A DNA stretch of 64,000 nucleotides. Source: Streptococcus suis (GTDB lineage: Bacteria > Bacillota > Bacilli > Lactobacillales > Streptococcaceae). Below, piece after piece: positions 36,543 through 47,230 of this stretch. The translations under genes and the position numbers were made by a program. The stretch's first letter is position 1. Each line of letters opens with the position of its first letter. The DNA is taken from NCBI RefSeq assembly GCF_016775005.1, contig NZ_JAEUXI010000004.1:62001-126000 (forward strand). Reading direction: 5' to 3'. The notes beneath the pieces are model-generated. The model saw only the letters and a list, made by a program, of their open reading frames with translations, was not told the DNA's origin and did no database searches.

Positions 36543-37520
36543 ATGGTACAGCCATACGGTGACAAGCAAATCAAACTATTTACTCTTAACGGAAATCCTC
36601 AGATTGCAGAAAAAATTGCTCAGTCTGCTGGCATTCCACTTGGAAAGGTCTCGTCACGTCAATTCTCTGATGGAGAGATCCAAATCAACATTGAAGAAAG
36701 TGTTCGTGGTGTTGACGTTTATATCATCCAATCTACTAGCTACCCAGTAAATAACCACCTCTGGGAACTACTCATCATGGTTGATGCCTGCAAACGTGCA
36801 TCAGCTAACACCGTTACCGTTGTTATGCCTTACTTTGGCTACGCTCGTCAAGATCGTACAGCTTCTCCTCGTGAACCAATCACAGCAAAATTGGTAGCCA
36901 ACATGCTGGTGAAAGCTGGCGTGGACCGCGTTTTGACACTTGACCTTCATGCAGTTCAAGTTCAAGGTTTCTTCGACATTCCAGTCGACAACCTCTTTAC
37001 TGTACCTCTTTTTGCAAGCCACTACTTGGAAAAAGGGCTGTGTGGTGAAGATGTTGTTATCGTCAGTCCAAAAAATTCTGGAATCAAGCGTGCGCGTGGA
37101 TTAGCTGAGCATTTGGACTCTCCAATTGCCATTATCGACTACGCTCAAGATGATTCTGATCGTGCAGAAGGGTATATTATCGGCGATGTTGCCGGTAAAC
37201 GTGCGATTTTAATTGATGATATCCTAAATACAGGTAAAACCTTCTCAGAAGCCGCTAAAATTGTTCAAGAAGGTGGAGCTACTGAAATTTATGCAGTTGC
37301 TAGCCATGGCTTATTCGCTGGAACTGCTGCTCAACTCTTAGATCAAGCACCTATCAAAGAAATTTTAGTAACAGACTCTGTTGCAAGCAAAGAACAACAT
37401 CCAAAAAATATTGCTTTCCTTACTGCAAGTGACTTGATTGCGGATGCCATTATTCGTATCCAAGAACGCCGTCCTATCAGCCCGCTCTTCAATGTCGCTC
37501 ATCCTGAAAAAAACAACTAG
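36543..37520 (+). CDS. prs2: Ribose-phosphate pyrophosphokinase (second streptococcal type)
   Basis: 325 aa. Makes PRPP from ribose 5-phosphate and ATP for nucleotides, His and Trp. [26 protein letters not shown] with the flexible-loop Arg, and [17 protein letters not shown] are conserved. The PRPP-binding loop is [13 protein letters not shown] rather than the usual DDMIDTAGT, which together with the IVSPKNSG stretch points to the second, more divergent paralogue carried by streptococci. The ATG at 36543 with AAGGAG eight bases upstream is preferred over 36507. Confidence 0.92.
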   Translation: MVQPYGDKQIKLFTLNGNPQIAEKIAQSAGIPLGKVSSRQFSDGEIQINIEESVRGVDVYIIQSTSYPVNNHLWELLIMVDACKRASANTVTVVMPYFGYARQDRTASPREPITAKLVANMLVKAGVDRVLTLDLHAVQVQGFFDIPVDNLFTVPLFASHYLEKGLCGEDVVIVSPKNSGIKRARGLAEHLDSPIAIIDYAQDDSDRAEGYIIGDVAGKRAILIDDILNTGKTFSEAAKIVQEGGATEIYAVASHGLFAGTAAQLLDQAPIKEILVTDSVASKEQHPKNIAFLTASDLIADAIIRIQERRPISPLFNVAHPEKNN

Positions 37521-37528
37521 GAGATTGT

Positions 37529-38644
37529 TTGATTTATTTCGACCATGCTGCAACGACTCCCATGTCATCAGCAGCCTTAAAAACTTATTTATCCATCGCC
37601 CAAACAGTTTATGGCAATCCATCCAGTATTCATAGTGCGGGCAGATTGGCTCATAAAGAATTGCGTCAAGCACGACAAACTATCGCAACTGCTATTGGTG
37701 TTCATGCTGATCAGATTATCTTTACATCTGGAGGGTCTGAAGCCAACAATCTCGCCATTAAAGGCTATGCCTTAGCTAACCAAAGTAAGGGAAAACACCT
37801 GATAACCACTGCTATCGAACACCATTCCGTTTTGGAAACCATGGACTATTTAGCAACACAACACGGTTTTGAGGTAACCTATCTTCAACCAGTAGAGGGT
37901 AGCATATCGGCTCAACAAGTGAAAGATGCACTAAGAGCTGATACCATTCTCGTTTCAATCATGTATGTAAATAATGAAACTGGTATGATTCTTCCCATCG
38001 AAGAGATTGCCACAGTTCTTGCTGATCACCCAGCTCGCTTCCACGTGGATGCCGTCCAGGCTATCGGCAAACTACCGATTCAGCTAACAAATCTAGCTGT
38101 TGATTTTCTTTCAGCATCGGCCCATAAATTTCATGGACCTAGAGGGGTCGGTTTTCTCTTTGCCGCTGACATGCATTTCCATGCCTTGATACACGGAGGC
38201 AAGCAGGAGGGACAACGTCGAGCCGGAACTGAAAACCTTGCAGGTATTGCTGCTATGGCAACAGCCTTGACACAGCAGTTAGAAAACATGGAGAGCAATA
38301 CGAAGCTTGTCCAAGATTTAAAAGACTATTTGCTTGAACAGCTGAGTCCACTCCCCCATTATCTAAATTTACCAAAGAATCATCTTCCATATGTCTTGAA
38401 TGTTGGTTTACCAGATACGCTTAATGAACAGGTACTTATGCGGCTTGATTTAGCAGGTATTGCCCTCTCTAGTGGCTCTGCCTGTACCTCTGGTGTCATC
38501 CAAACCAGTCACGTTTTAGAAGCGCTATACGGTAAGAAGTCGCATCGTTTGAAAGAATCCCTCCGGATTAGCTTGGCGGAATCCAACACCAAGGAAGAAA
38601 TTGATCAATTAATTCACCAACTATCACTTATATTAGGAGTTTAA
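37529..38644 (+). CDS. Cysteine desulfurase (IscS/NifS-like)
   Basis: 371-aa PLP enzyme. N-terminal YFDHAATTPMS, substrate/PLP residues in EHHSVLET and DAVQAIGK, Schiff-base Lys in SASAHKFHGPRGVGF and catalytic Cys in the SSGSACTSG loop. It delivers sulfur, probably for thio-modified tRNA (class I loop as in IscS). Translation appears to start at a TTG (37529) with AGGAG six bases upstream; no ATG fits. It lies eight bases after prs2, and DUF1831 follows by one base. Confidence 0.92.
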   Translation: MIYFDHAATTPMSSAALKTYLSIAQTVYGNPSSIHSAGRLAHKELRQARQTIATAIGVHADQIIFTSGGSEANNLAIKGYALANQSKGKHLITTAIEHHSVLETMDYLATQHGFEVTYLQPVEGSISAQQVKDALRADTILVSIMYVNNETGMILPIEEIATVLADHPARFHVDAVQAIGKLPIQLTNLAVDFLSASAHKFHGPRGVGFLFAADMHFHALIHGGKQEGQRRAGTENLAGIAAMATALTQQLENMESNTKLVQDLKDYLLEQLSPLPHYLNLPKNHLPYVLNVGLPDTLNEQVLMRLDLAGIALSSGSACTSGVIQTSHVLEALYGKKSHRLKESLRISLAESNTKEEIDQLIHQLSLILGV

Positions 38645-38645
38645 T

Positions 38646-38993
38646 ATGGCTTTTGAAACATCCGTCAGCTTGAAAGACTGTTTATATACCTACGAGATCA
38701 GTCCTCAGATTAAAAAATATACTTTAAAGGACACCACTTTCGAAGAAACCAAGGCAGGGCATTTTCAATTAACTCGCCTTCTTGAAGAAATTCCAAATTC
38801 AAAAAAAGGATTTCTGTTGAAAATCATTATTAATAAAGATTTGACTGCCTTTAAAATCAATATTACAGACCAATCCGGTTTGCGTATTGTCAATATCTTC
38901 AAAGAAAATAGCAACCCCGTTATTCAAGAAAAATTTTACTTTTTGCTAGAAAGTCTTGTTGATCGAAATATCTTCAACAAGATTGAGAGATAA
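38646..38993 (+). CDS. DUF1831 protein
   Basis: 115-aa soluble protein, family DUF1831, regularly found after the cysteine desulfurase gene in streptococci and lactobacilli. Sequence features are TFEETKAGHFQLTRLLEEIPNSK and a C-terminal FYFLLESLVDRNIFNKIER. No catalytic motif is visible. Position suggests a partner of the desulfurase or a thiolation pathway component (inference). TAGGAG precedes the ATG. Confidence 0.82.
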   Translation: MAFETSVSLKDCLYTYEISPQIKKYTLKDTTFEETKAGHFQLTRLLEEIPNSKKGFLLKIIINKDLTAFKINITDQSGLRIVNIFKENSNPVIQEKFYFLLESLVDRNIFNKIER

Positions 38994-38995
38994 AT

Positions 38996-39196
38996 ATGAT
39001 TAAAATTACCTATAAAGATGCCTATCAGCAAGTTCGAAGTCAAGAGTTTCCTGATTTGGCAGCTGCTCAGCTAGCATTTTCTGGCTGCCTTACCTTACCC
39101 GATTACTATCCTGTTCTGTCACTGACAAAAGACAGTGAGGACTTGGGCTTTACTGGTTCGATTGGTCAAGTTTACCACTTTTTACAAAGTCTATAA
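38996..39196 (+). CDS. DUF4649 small protein
   Basis: 66 aa, starts two bases after the DUF1831 stop. The sequence [29 protein letters not shown] matches the conserved small DUF4649 proteins at this place in streptococci. It probably belongs to the prs2-desulfurase operon. No function known. Confidence 0.8.
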   Translation: MIKITYKDAYQQVRSQEFPDLAAAQLAFSGCLTLPDYYPVLSLTKDSEDLGFTGSIGQVYHFLQSL

Positions 39197-39341
39197 TCAA
39201 CTATCTGGTTTTCTTAGCAACGATTTCACAAATCCTCTGCTTTTGGAAAACCAGATTTTTCTTGTCATTTTCCAAGCTAATCTGTTGCAATATTCACAAA
39301 CTTACTCTAAAATATTTTTAGAAACTGAAGGAGAATATCGA

Positions 39342-39977
39342 GTGAAGAACGAAAAATCGTCTATCCCAAGAGCAACAGCCAAGCGTCTGTCGCTCTACTA
39401 CCGTATTTTTAAACGCTTTAATGCAGAAAATATTGAAAAAGCTAGTTCCAAAGAAATCGCTGAAGCCATTGGTATTGATGCCGCAACTGTCAGAAGGGAC
39501 TTTTCTTATTTCGGTGAATTAGGTCGCCGTGGTTTCGGTTATGATGTGAAAAAACTAATGGAATTTTTCGCAGACATCCTAAACGATAATTCCATTACTA
39601 ATGTTATGCTTGTCGGAGTTGGTAATATGGGACGAGCCCTACTTCACTATCGCTTCCATGAGCGCAATAAAATGAAAATCGTGATGGCCTTTGAAGCAGA
39701 TGAAAATCCTGCAGTTGGAACTGTGGATGCAGGAATTCCTATCTATGCGATTTCTGAAATTGAAGAAAAAATCAAGGAAGCCAAGTCACAAACTGCCATC
39801 TTAACTGTCCCAAGTAATAAGGCACAAGAGGTTGCAAATATCTTAGTGGCTGCTGGTGTAAAAGGCATTCTGAGCTTTTCACCTGTCAATCTCTCTGTTC
39901 CAAAAGATGTTGTAGTCCAGTACGTTGATTTGACAAGTGAACTACAAACCTTGCTCTACTTTATGAGAAAAGACTAG
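39342..39977 (+). CDS. rex: Redox-sensing transcriptional repressor Rex
   Basis: 211 aa. Winged-helix N-terminus with [17 protein letters not shown] and the DNA-contact region [22 protein letters not shown]; Rossmann domain [12 protein letters not shown] (NADH binding) at about residue 91. Rex represses fermentative and redox genes when NADH is low. The start is a GTG at 39342 with AAGGAG eight bases upstream; a longer open frame from 39135 overlaps DUF4649 and has no ribosome site. Its stop codon overlaps that of convergent radC. Confidence 0.95.
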   Translation: MKNEKSSIPRATAKRLSLYYRIFKRFNAENIEKASSKEIAEAIGIDAATVRRDFSYFGELGRRGFGYDVKKLMEFFADILNDNSITNVMLVGVGNMGRALLHYRFHERNKMKIVMAFEADENPAVGTVDAGIPIYAISEIEEKIKEAKSQTAILTVPSNKAQEVANILVAAGVKGILSFSPVNLSVPKDVVVQYVDLTSELQTLLYFMRKD

Positions 39978-40666
39978 TTGAAGGCATCAACCAATTCCCC
40001 CTCTTCTCGAAAACTAAAATAACGCGACTTTCCAACAATTAGATGGTCCAAAAGCACAAGTCCTAGCATATTGCAGGACTTTTTTAATGCCTGCGTAAAC
40101 AAGAGGTCATTCTTACTTGGCTGAACAGAGCCAGATGGATGATTATGAACAATAATCACACTTGTTGCCATGTTTTTGACAGCATAGTAGAGGATCTCTC
40201 TTGGTTCTGCGATGGACTTATTGACACTTCCGATGAAAATCGTTTTCTGCTGAATAATGCGGTTTTGGGTATCCAAATAAATAGCTACCAGATGCTCTTG
40301 CTTTTTATCTCCCAACTCCTGCATCATGCGAGAAGCTAGTTTTTCGCTGCCTAAAACTTTTTGTTGGAGAGTGATTTCAGACTGGTGAATTCTACGCCCC
40401 AATTCAATCATGGCTTGAATTTCAATTGCTTTGACGCGACCAATTCCGCAGATCGCTTGTAATTCTTCGATGGACATTCCCTTCAAATTTGCCAGATGAT
40501 CCACCTCTTTTAGGATTTTTGTAGCCAATTCCTGGACTGGATGCTGCTTGGTGCCGGTTCGAATAAAAATAGACAGCAATTCTTGATTACTAAGTCCTTC
40601 AGGTCCTACTTCCAGAAGTCGCTCTCTTGGTAATAATGAATTCTGTTGAAATGAAATACTATACAT
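39974..40666 (-). CDS. radC: RadC-family JAB-domain protein
   Basis: 230 aa. Helix-hairpin-helix region ([22 protein letters not shown]-like, about residues 65-85) followed by a JAMM metalloprotease fold with [14 protein letters not shown] (His-x-His...Asp). Historic repair naming is not well supported; biochemical role is uncertain. The last bases form CTAG shared with the rex stop, so both genes end on the same four bases without an intervening terminator. GGAGGAGGAG precedes the ATG. Confidence 0.92.
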   Translation of the reverse strand: MYSISFQQNSLLPRERLLEVGPEGLSNQELLSIFIRTGTKQHPVQELATKILKEVDHLANLKGMSIEELQAICGIGRVKAIEIQAMIELGRRIHQSEITLQQKVLGSEKLASRMMQELGDKKQEHLVAIYLDTQNRIIQQKTIFIGSVNKSIAEPREILYYAVKNMATSVIIVHNHPSGSVQPSKNDLLFTQALKKSCNMLGLVLLDHLIVGKSRYFSFREEGELVDAFN

Positions 40667-40700
40667 TATTTCTCCTCCTCCTACTTCTTCTATTCGAAAA

Positions 40701-40723
40701 AAAAGAGAGCAAGGCTCTCTTTT
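40701..40723 (-). terminator. Terminator of gyrA-srtA
   Basis: AAAAGAGAGC-AAG-GCTCTCTTTT with U-run on the minus strand, adjoining the srtA stop. Confidence 0.87.
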
Positions 40724-41466
40724 TAAATTTGAATTTGATTGTAAGAAATTTCAAATGAATCTAAAATCTCTGCATCTGTCTCATCAAAAGCTGTTACCGT
40801 CTCAAGCTCTCCTTTGACAATGGTTCGCATAGTGGCTGCTGCATCTTCACAAGTTACAAGCGTTACTTGGTTCTTCCCTTCAACATCATCAATCACATAG
40901 ACGCTTTCTGGTGTCACAACTTCAACACTAGTTACAACATAGGCATAAACATTTGTTTTGTCCGTCAAGTAGATTTTCATCCCCTCTTTTGCATGTTCCA
41001 GAGGTGAAAATAAGGTTTCACTAGCTCCAGCCATTCCAAATATATGGTGGCTAGCAAGAGCGTAATTGCCTTTCCCCATAACCTGGTTCTCTTTCATGGT
41101 ACCGGCTCCGTACATAAGCGCTACATTGTCCAAACCTTTAAAAATCGGCAGGTTAATTTTTAAATCTGGAATCGCAATTCCACCAATTACAGGCAAGTTT
41201 TGAGCTTCCCACTGGGCCTTCAAAACTGCTTCAGTTGAAATAGATTCTACTTGTTCGAAATCAAAAGTAGAGCTTGCTTGTTTGTTTTGCTCAATTTCCT
41301 CTTCAGACACCTGTGTCACCTGATAACGATTACTGTTCCAGGCGATAATCATATTTCGAATAGAGCTATTAAAAATCAAGCAGAGCGCAAGAATAATCAA
41401 AATTCCCGATAGAATATTTCTCCAAAGAGAGGAGCGCTTCTTTTTTGTTGTTTGGTCTTTTCCCAT
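40723..41466 (-). CDS. srtA: Class A sortase
   Basis: 247-aa membrane transpeptidase that anchors LPXTG surface proteins to peptidoglycan. N-terminal basic KKKRSS then membrane anchor [15 protein letters not shown]; catalytic His in ALASHHIFG, catalytic Cys in [18 protein letters not shown] with the Arg following. The frame reaches 41490, but the ATG at 41466, with GAGG six bases upstream and two bases after the gyrA stop, gives the usual SrtA length. The gene pair gyrA-srtA is typical of streptococci. Confidence 0.95.
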   Translation of the reverse strand: MGKDQTTKKKRSSLWRNILSGILIILALCLIFNSSIRNMIIAWNSNRYQVTQVSEEEIEQNKQASSTFDFEQVESISTEAVLKAQWEAQNLPVIGGIAIPDLKINLPIFKGLDNVALMYGAGTMKENQVMGKGNYALASHHIFGMAGASETLFSPLEHAKEGMKIYLTDKTNVYAYVVTSVEVVTPESVYVIDDVEGKNQVTLVTCEDAAATMRTIVKGELETVTAFDETDAEILDSFEISYNQIQI

Positions 41467-41467
41467 C

Positions 41468-43912
41468 TTATTCCTCAGTTTCCTTTTCATCAGCTGCGTC
41501 TACCAAAGCAAATGTCACAATGTGTGCATCTTGGTCTAAGCGCATGACTTTAACACCCATAGTCGAACGACCTGTTTGCGAAATATTGGCAATACTGGTT
41601 CGGATAATGACACCTGTATCTGTAATGACCATAATATCCTCATCACCATTAACTGTAGTTAGACCAGCAAGGTAGCCATTTTTCTCTGCCACTTTGAGAG
41701 TCTTCATCCCTTTACCGCCACGGCCTTTTGTAGGGTATTCGCTGGCAGGGGTTCGTTTCCCGTAACCATTTTCAGTCAAGACCAGAACTTCTTGATCTTC
41801 TGAAACGACGGTTGCATTAACAACATGGTCTTGGTCACGTAAGGTAATACCTCGAACCCCCGTTGCTGTTCGTCCCATATTTCGAACGGCAGTTTCCGTA
41901 AAGCGTACCGAATAGCCAAACTTGGTTCCCATGATGATATCTGCTTGACCATCTGTTAAGAAAACATTAATCAGCTCATCATCATCTTTCAAGTTCAAAG
42001 CTTTCAGACCATTTTGACGGATATTGCCAAATTCTGACACACTTGTTCGTTTGACCAAACCTTGACGCGTTGCAAAGAAGAGATAGTGGTCTGCTTCTTG
42101 ATCCTTAGTAACGTTAATGATGGTCTGAATAGACTCGTTTTCTTCTAGTTTTAAGAGGTTGACAATTGGCAAACCTTTAGCAGTACGGCCATACTCTGGA
42201 ATTTCATAGCCTTTGAGTCGGTAAACACGGCCTTTATTGGTGAAGAACAAGAGACGGTCATGGGTGCTGGTCGATACCAATTCACGGACAAAGTCATCAT
42301 CTTTGACACCTGTCCCTTGTACGCCACGGCCTCCACGTCTTTGTGCTTGGAATTCATCTTGCGCAAGACGTTTGATATAGCCTTGATTTGACAAGGTAAT
42401 CAATACGTCCGCTTCTTCGATTAAATCTTCATCTTCTAGCGAGAGAACTTCGCCAACCATCAATTCTGTTCGGCGTGGATCTGCATACTTACGTTTGACT
42501 TCTTCCAATTCTTCCTTGATAATCAAAACGACACGTTCTGGTTTCGCAAGAATATCTGCCAAATCAGCAATCAATGCCACCAAATCATCGTACTCTGACT
42601 GAATCTTATCACGTTCCAATCCTGTCAAACGACGCAGACGCATGTCCAGAATAGCTTGACTTTGACGCTCAGATAGGTTGAATTTTTCCATCAATTCTGC
42701 CTGGGCAATGGCATCCGTTTCTGAATTACGGATAATGCGAATCACTTCGTCGATGTGGTCAAGGGCAATCAGCAAGCCTTCCAAAATATGAGCACGTGCC
42801 TCTGCTTTTTCCTTATCAAATTGTGTCCGACGAGTTACGACTTCTTTTTGGTGCTCAATATAGGCTCCTAAAATCTGGCGAACAGAGAGAATTTTAGGAA
42901 CACCATTTTGAATAGCCAACATATTGAAACTAAAGTTGGTCTGCAACTGAGTCAACTTGAAGAGGTTGTTCAAAATGACATTGGCAGAAGCATCTCGGCG
43001 AACTTCGATAACAAAACGGACACCCTCGCGGTTTGACTCATCTCGAACAGCTGTAATACCATCAATCCGCTTTTCTTGGACCAAACGGACAATGTGCTCT
43101 TGCACCTTGGACTTGTTGACCATATATGGAAATTCAGTTACTACAATTCGCTCACGACCATTTCCATATTCTTCGATTTCTGTACGTGAACGAAGGGTAA
43201 TGGAACCCTTACCTGTATCATAGGCACGATGGATACCCGATTTACCCATCACCAATGCACCTGTTGGGAAGTCAGGCCCAGGCAATACCTCCATGATTTC
43301 TCTCGTTGTGGCTTCAGGATTGTCCATCAACAAGTGAACTGCATCAATGGTCTCACCTAAGTTATGTGGCGGAATATTGGTCGCCATACCAACTGCAATA
43401 CCTGTTGTACCATTGACCAAAAGGTTTGGAAAACGTGCTGGCAGAACCTCTGGTTCCCGCTCGCTTGCATCGTAGTTGTCAGCAAAGTTAACAGTATTTT
43501 TGTTAATATCACGAAGCATCTCCAAAGCAATCTTGCTCATGCGGGCTTCGGTATAACGTTGAGCAGCGGCACCGTCACCGTCCATGGAACCGAAGTTCCC
43601 ATGCCCATCAACTAGCATATGGCGATAGCTCCACCACTGCGCCATACGGACCATAGCTTCATAAATAGCCCCATCCCCGTGAGGGTGGTATTTACCCATT
43701 ACATCCCCTGTAATACGGGCAGATTTCTTATGAGGCTTATCTGGTGTAATGCCCAACTCGTTCATTCCATACAAAATGCGACGATGAACTGGTTTGAGTC
43801 CATCCCTAACATCTGGCAGGGCACGTGAAACGATGACACTCATCGCATAGTCAATGAATGATGTCTTCATTTCACTGGTTAAATTTACATTTACTAGGTT
43901 TTTATCCTGCAT
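41468..43912 (-). CDS. gyrA: DNA gyrase subunit A
   Basis: 814 aa. Catalytic Tyr in AQRYTEARM (about residue 118), breakage-reunion domain, coiled coil, and C-terminal beta-pinwheel with the GyrA box QRRGGRG. The quinolone region reads [14 protein letters not shown]: the position that is Ser in E. coli (Ser83) and pneumococcus (Ser81) is Gly (codon GGG), while the acidic residue four positions later (Glu) is kept. Transcribed from an extended -10 TGATATAAT and followed by srtA. Confidence 0.97.
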   Translation of the reverse strand: MQDKNLVNVNLTSEMKTSFIDYAMSVIVSRALPDVRDGLKPVHRRILYGMNELGITPDKPHKKSARITGDVMGKYHPHGDGAIYEAMVRMAQWWSYRHMLVDGHGNFGSMDGDGAAAQRYTEARMSKIALEMLRDINKNTVNFADNYDASEREPEVLPARFPNLLVNGTTGIAVGMATNIPPHNLGETIDAVHLLMDNPEATTREIMEVLPGPDFPTGALVMGKSGIHRAYDTGKGSITLRSRTEIEEYGNGRERIVVTEFPYMVNKSKVQEHIVRLVQEKRIDGITAVRDESNREGVRFVIEVRRDASANVILNNLFKLTQLQTNFSFNMLAIQNGVPKILSVRQILGAYIEHQKEVVTRRTQFDKEKAEARAHILEGLLIALDHIDEVIRIIRNSETDAIAQAELMEKFNLSERQSQAILDMRLRRLTGLERDKIQSEYDDLVALIADLADILAKPERVVLIIKEELEEVKRKYADPRRTELMVGEVLSLEDEDLIEEADVLITLSNQGYIKRLAQDEFQAQRRGGRGVQGTGVKDDDFVRELVSTSTHDRLLFFTNKGRVYRLKGYEIPEYGRTAKGLPIVNLLKLEENESIQTIINVTKDQEADHYLFFATRQGLVKRTSVSEFGNIRQNGLKALNLKDDDELINVFLTDGQADIIMGTKFGYSVRFTETAVRNMGRTATGVRGITLRDQDHVVNATVVSEDQEVLVLTENGYGKRTPASEYPTKGRGGKGMKTLKVAEKNGYLAGLTTVNGDEDIMVITDTGVIIRTSIANISQTGRSTMGVKVMRLDQDAHIVTFALVDAADEKETEE

Positions 43913-43948
43913 TCAATCAGTCTCTTTTCCACAGTATTTATCTAGTCT

Positions 43949-43957
43949 ATTATATCA
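43949..43957 (-). promoter_or_regulatory. Extended -10 promoter of gyrA
   Basis: Minus-strand TGATATAAT, 36 bases before the gyrA start. Confidence 0.65.
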
Positions 43958-44021
43958 CAAATAGGCTTAAATTTCTTGCCAATGAATAGCAATGTAAACA
44001 TTTTCAAAGACCGATTAACAA

Positions 44022-44050
44022 GTGACAAAAGGCACAAAAAGTGCTAGAAT
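44022..44050 (+). promoter_or_regulatory. Promoter of ldh
   Basis: -35 GTGACA (44022-44027), 17-base spacer ending TGC, -10 TAGAAT (44045-44050). No Rex-type TTGTGA...TCACAA operator was found here. Confidence 0.65.
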
Positions 44051-44099
44051 GTTATCTGTTAGGGATTTACTCCCACAATAAAACTAAGGAGATGTTTAG

Positions 44100-45086
<987 letters not shown>

Positions 45087-45091
45087 AAATG

Positions 45092-45120
45092 AAAAGGTGA
45101 ACCTCAGGTTCACCTTTTTT
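45092..45120. terminator. Bidirectional terminator after ldh
   Basis: AGGTGAACC-TCA-GGTTCACCT with A- and T-runs on both sides, adjoining the stop of the convergent gene. Confidence 0.88.
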
Positions 45121-45654
45121 CTATGCTCGTACGTCATAACGCAACATAGCAATTCCGTCTGTAACTGTTGACTCTACCAAGGTCAACCTCTGCTCCTCTG
45201 GTAGTTTGTCAAAAAGGGAAATCCCTTCTCCTAAGATTGTTGGAATAATGCCGATGATGAAATGGTCAATCAATTTGGCTTCCAAACAGGTCTGTACAAG
45301 CCCTGCTCCTCCGAAAAGCCAAATGTCACTACCTTCTTCTGCCCGAAGTCGTTCAATCTCCGCAACAATATCCTGTACAAATCGAACATTCTCATAATCA
45401 GCCTGTTCAACACGACTGGCAATGATAAACTCTTTATCCTGATAGCCCTCAATCATCTCCAAGGGGCAGTCTTCCAGTGATTTTCGCCCCATGATGACCG
45501 TATCGCAACCGCTGAAAAATGCAGGATTATCGAATTGCAGTGCAGTGTCATACTGAGCAGTTCCATGCCCTTCTATCCAATCATAAGTCCCGTCTGTTCG
45601 AGCGATAAAACCGTCCAAACTCATGGCAATATTCAACACCAAACTTCTAGCCAT
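45121..45654 (-). CDS. Dihydrofolate reductase family protein (RibD C-terminal type)
   Basis: 177 aa. SLDGFIARTDGTYDWIEG at the N-terminus, GCDTVIMGRKSLED, and SDIWLFGGAGLVQTCLEAKLID (NADPH-binding GG) are typical of the YwjB/YyaP-like branch of the DHFR/RibD reductase fold. It is not the housekeeping folate enzyme. Substrate unknown. Its stop codon abuts the ldh terminator. Confidence 0.87.
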   Translation of the reverse strand: MARSLVLNIAMSLDGFIARTDGTYDWIEGHGTAQYDTALQFDNPAFFSGCDTVIMGRKSLEDCPLEMIEGYQDKEFIIASRVEQADYENVRFVQDIVAEIERLRAEEGSDIWLFGGAGLVQTCLEAKLIDHFIIGIIPTILGEGISLFDKLPEEQRLTLVESTVTDGIAMLRYDVRA

Positions 45655-45779
45655 AATAGTCCTCCGAATAAATAAACAGTAACCTAGTATATCATAAAAA
45701 ATATCGACCGTCAGAAGTAGAAACTAGCAATGCATCAATTAAAGCTCTAGTCGTACCACTCCTTCTTCATTCAAATATA

Positions 45780-46110
45780 AAACTGAAACAGTTCACTGAA
45801 CTGTACCTCGCTTTTACGTTTCTTGGCTCAGGTTGAAACAGTTCACTGAACTGTACCGCGCTTTTTCATTTCTTGGCTCAGGTTGAAACAGTACACTGAA
45901 CTGTACTTCGCTTTTTCATTTCTTGGCTCAGGTTGAAACAGTTCACTGAACTGTACTTCGCTTTTTCATTTCTTGGCTCAGGTTGAAACAGTTCACTGAA
46001 CTGTACTTCGCTTTTTCATTTCTTGGCTCAGGTTGAAACAGTTCACTGAACTGTACTTCGCTTTTTCATTTCTTGGCTCAGGTTGAAACAGTTCACTGAA
46101 CTGTTTCAAT
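45780..46110. repeat. Array B: seven hairpin modules of exactly 50 bp
   Basis: The 17-bp palindrome ACAGTTCA-C-TGAACTGT starts at 45788, 45838, 45888 (one base changed to GTACA), 45938, 45988, 46038 and 46088. The 33-base linker CTTCGCTTTTTCATTTCTTG-GCTCAGGTTGAA is nearly identical between copies. Only the rightmost copy has longer arms: TTGAAACAGTTCA/TGAACTGTTTCAA, a perfect 27-bp palindrome at 46083-46109. Linker order (TCGCTTT, T-run, GGCTC, GTT-AAA) is that of array A although the hairpins differ. No open reading frame of note and no Cas genes. Confidence 0.93.
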
Positions 46111-46275
46111 CCACCAGACCTTTACTCGCTCCCTGTTTTCATGCTCGTGAAAAAACAACCAACAGGGTTGTTATTCGCTCTTGGTTCTCAAGCTCATGAT
46201 AAAAAGGTCCACTGGACCTTTACTCACCTTCCTATTTTCATGCTCGTGAAAAAACAACCCAACAGGGTTGTTTTT
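46110..46275. repeat. Block C: diverged hairpin modules adjoining array B
   Basis: Further modules of the same layout with other hairpins: CAACC-AACA-GGGTTG (around 46153-46169), AAAGGTCCACTGGACCTTT (46204-46222) and AAAACAACCC-AACA-GGGTTGTTTT (46251-46274). Centres are about 51-52 bp apart and linkers read ACTCGCTCCCTGTTTTCATGCTCG or close variants. CCACCAGACCTTT at about 46111-46123 looks like a decayed half hairpin. The middle stem contains the same GTCCACTGGAC core as array A, 34 kb away. Confidence 0.8.
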
Positions 46276-46277
46276 TT
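46249..46277 (-). terminator. Terminator of the nucleoside transport operon
   Basis: AAAACAACCC-AACA-GGGTTGTTTT with A-tract to the left; on the minus strand a U-tract follows. It overlaps the stop codon at 46276 and is the first module of block C. Confidence 0.85.
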
Positions 46278-47229
46278 ACTTCGATTTGATATAGTTGACG
46301 CCGTCGGCTTTAGGTGCGACTGCTTTTCCAAAGAAAGCTGAGAGAGCAACTACTGTAATGAGATATGGTGCGATTTGAAGATAAACAGTTGGAATATCTT
46401 TCAAACCTGGTAACTGGCTTCCGATAACTGCCAAACTTTGTGACAAACCAAAGAAGAGGCTGGCTAACATAGCACCAATTGGGTTCCATTTACCAAAGAT
46501 TACCGCTGCCAGAGCAATGAAACCTGAACCAACGATTGTCGTTGCTGAGAAGTTGATGTTTACAGATTGTGCACTAACAGCACCACCTACACCACCTAAG
46601 AATCCGGCAATAATAACGCCAGAAAAACGCATGAGGTAAACATTGATACCAAGAGTATCAGCTGCTTGTGGGTGCTCACCAACCGAACGCAAACGCAATC
46701 CAAATTTTGTCTTATACAAGATAAACCAAGCAAGGAAAGCTGTTGCAATAGCCACATACCCCATCAAACTCGTATTTTTGAAGAAAATATCTCCAATCAG
46801 AGGAATATCTGCCAAGACTGGGAAAGAGAATTTACCAAATGACTCGCGAATGCTGTCTGTTTGACCCTTATTATAAATAACTTTGACAAGGAATACTCCT
46901 AAAGCTGGCGCCAAAAGGTTTAGTACCGTACCAGAAACAACGTGGTCTGCACGGAAATAAATAGTTGCTGTTGCATGAATGATAGAAAACAGCAAACCAG
47001 CAAGTCCACCGACCAAAATAGCCAAAAGTGGAGTGGATTTACCAAAAACTTCTGCAAACTCGATGTTGAAAACAACGCCTGCAAAAGCACCAATTACCAT
47101 GATCCCTTCCAGACCGACGTTAACAATACCGGCTCTTTCAGAGAAGACACCACCCAGACTTGTGAAAATCAATGGTGCAGAATAAATGAGCATTTGCGAA
47201 ACGAGTAAAGCAAGTATAGTTGTATTCAT
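46276..47229 (-). CDS. Nucleoside ABC transporter permease (second)
   Basis: 317-aa membrane protein with about nine hydrophobic segments, of the branched-chain/ribose-type permease family. Start region LALLVSQMLIYSAPLIFTSLGGVFSERAGIVNVGLEGIM is the family hallmark. It pairs with the 353-aa permease one base upstream and with the ATPase at 48285-49820. Its context (PnrA-like binding protein, cdd, pdp, deoC) indicates nucleoside import. Last gene of the operon; its stop codon is inside the terminator hairpin of block C. Confidence 0.92.
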   Translation of the reverse strand: MNTTILALLVSQMLIYSAPLIFTSLGGVFSERAGIVNVGLEGIMVIGAFAGVVFNIEFAEVFGKSTPLLAILVGGLAGLLFSIIHATATIYFRADHVVSGTVLNLLAPALGVFLVKVIYNKGQTDSIRESFGKFSFPVLADIPLIGDIFFKNTSLMGYVAIATAFLAWFILYKTKFGLRLRSVGEHPQAADTLGINVYLMRFSGVIIAGFLGGVGGAVSAQSVNINFSATTIVGSGFIALAAVIFGKWNPIGAMLASLFFGLSQSLAVIGSQLPGLKDIPTVYLQIAPYLITVVALSAFFGKAVAPKADGVNYIKSK

Positions 47230-47230
47230 C

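Noticed and set aside
39135-39341. Longer N-terminus for rex
   Set aside because: Overlaps DUF4649 in another frame and lacks a ribosome site, while GTG at 39342 has AAGGAG and gives the normal Rex length.
45780-46275. Tandem repeat coding for a repeat protein
   Set aside because: The 50-bp unit is not a multiple of three, so the frame shifts each copy; no long open frame or ribosome site.
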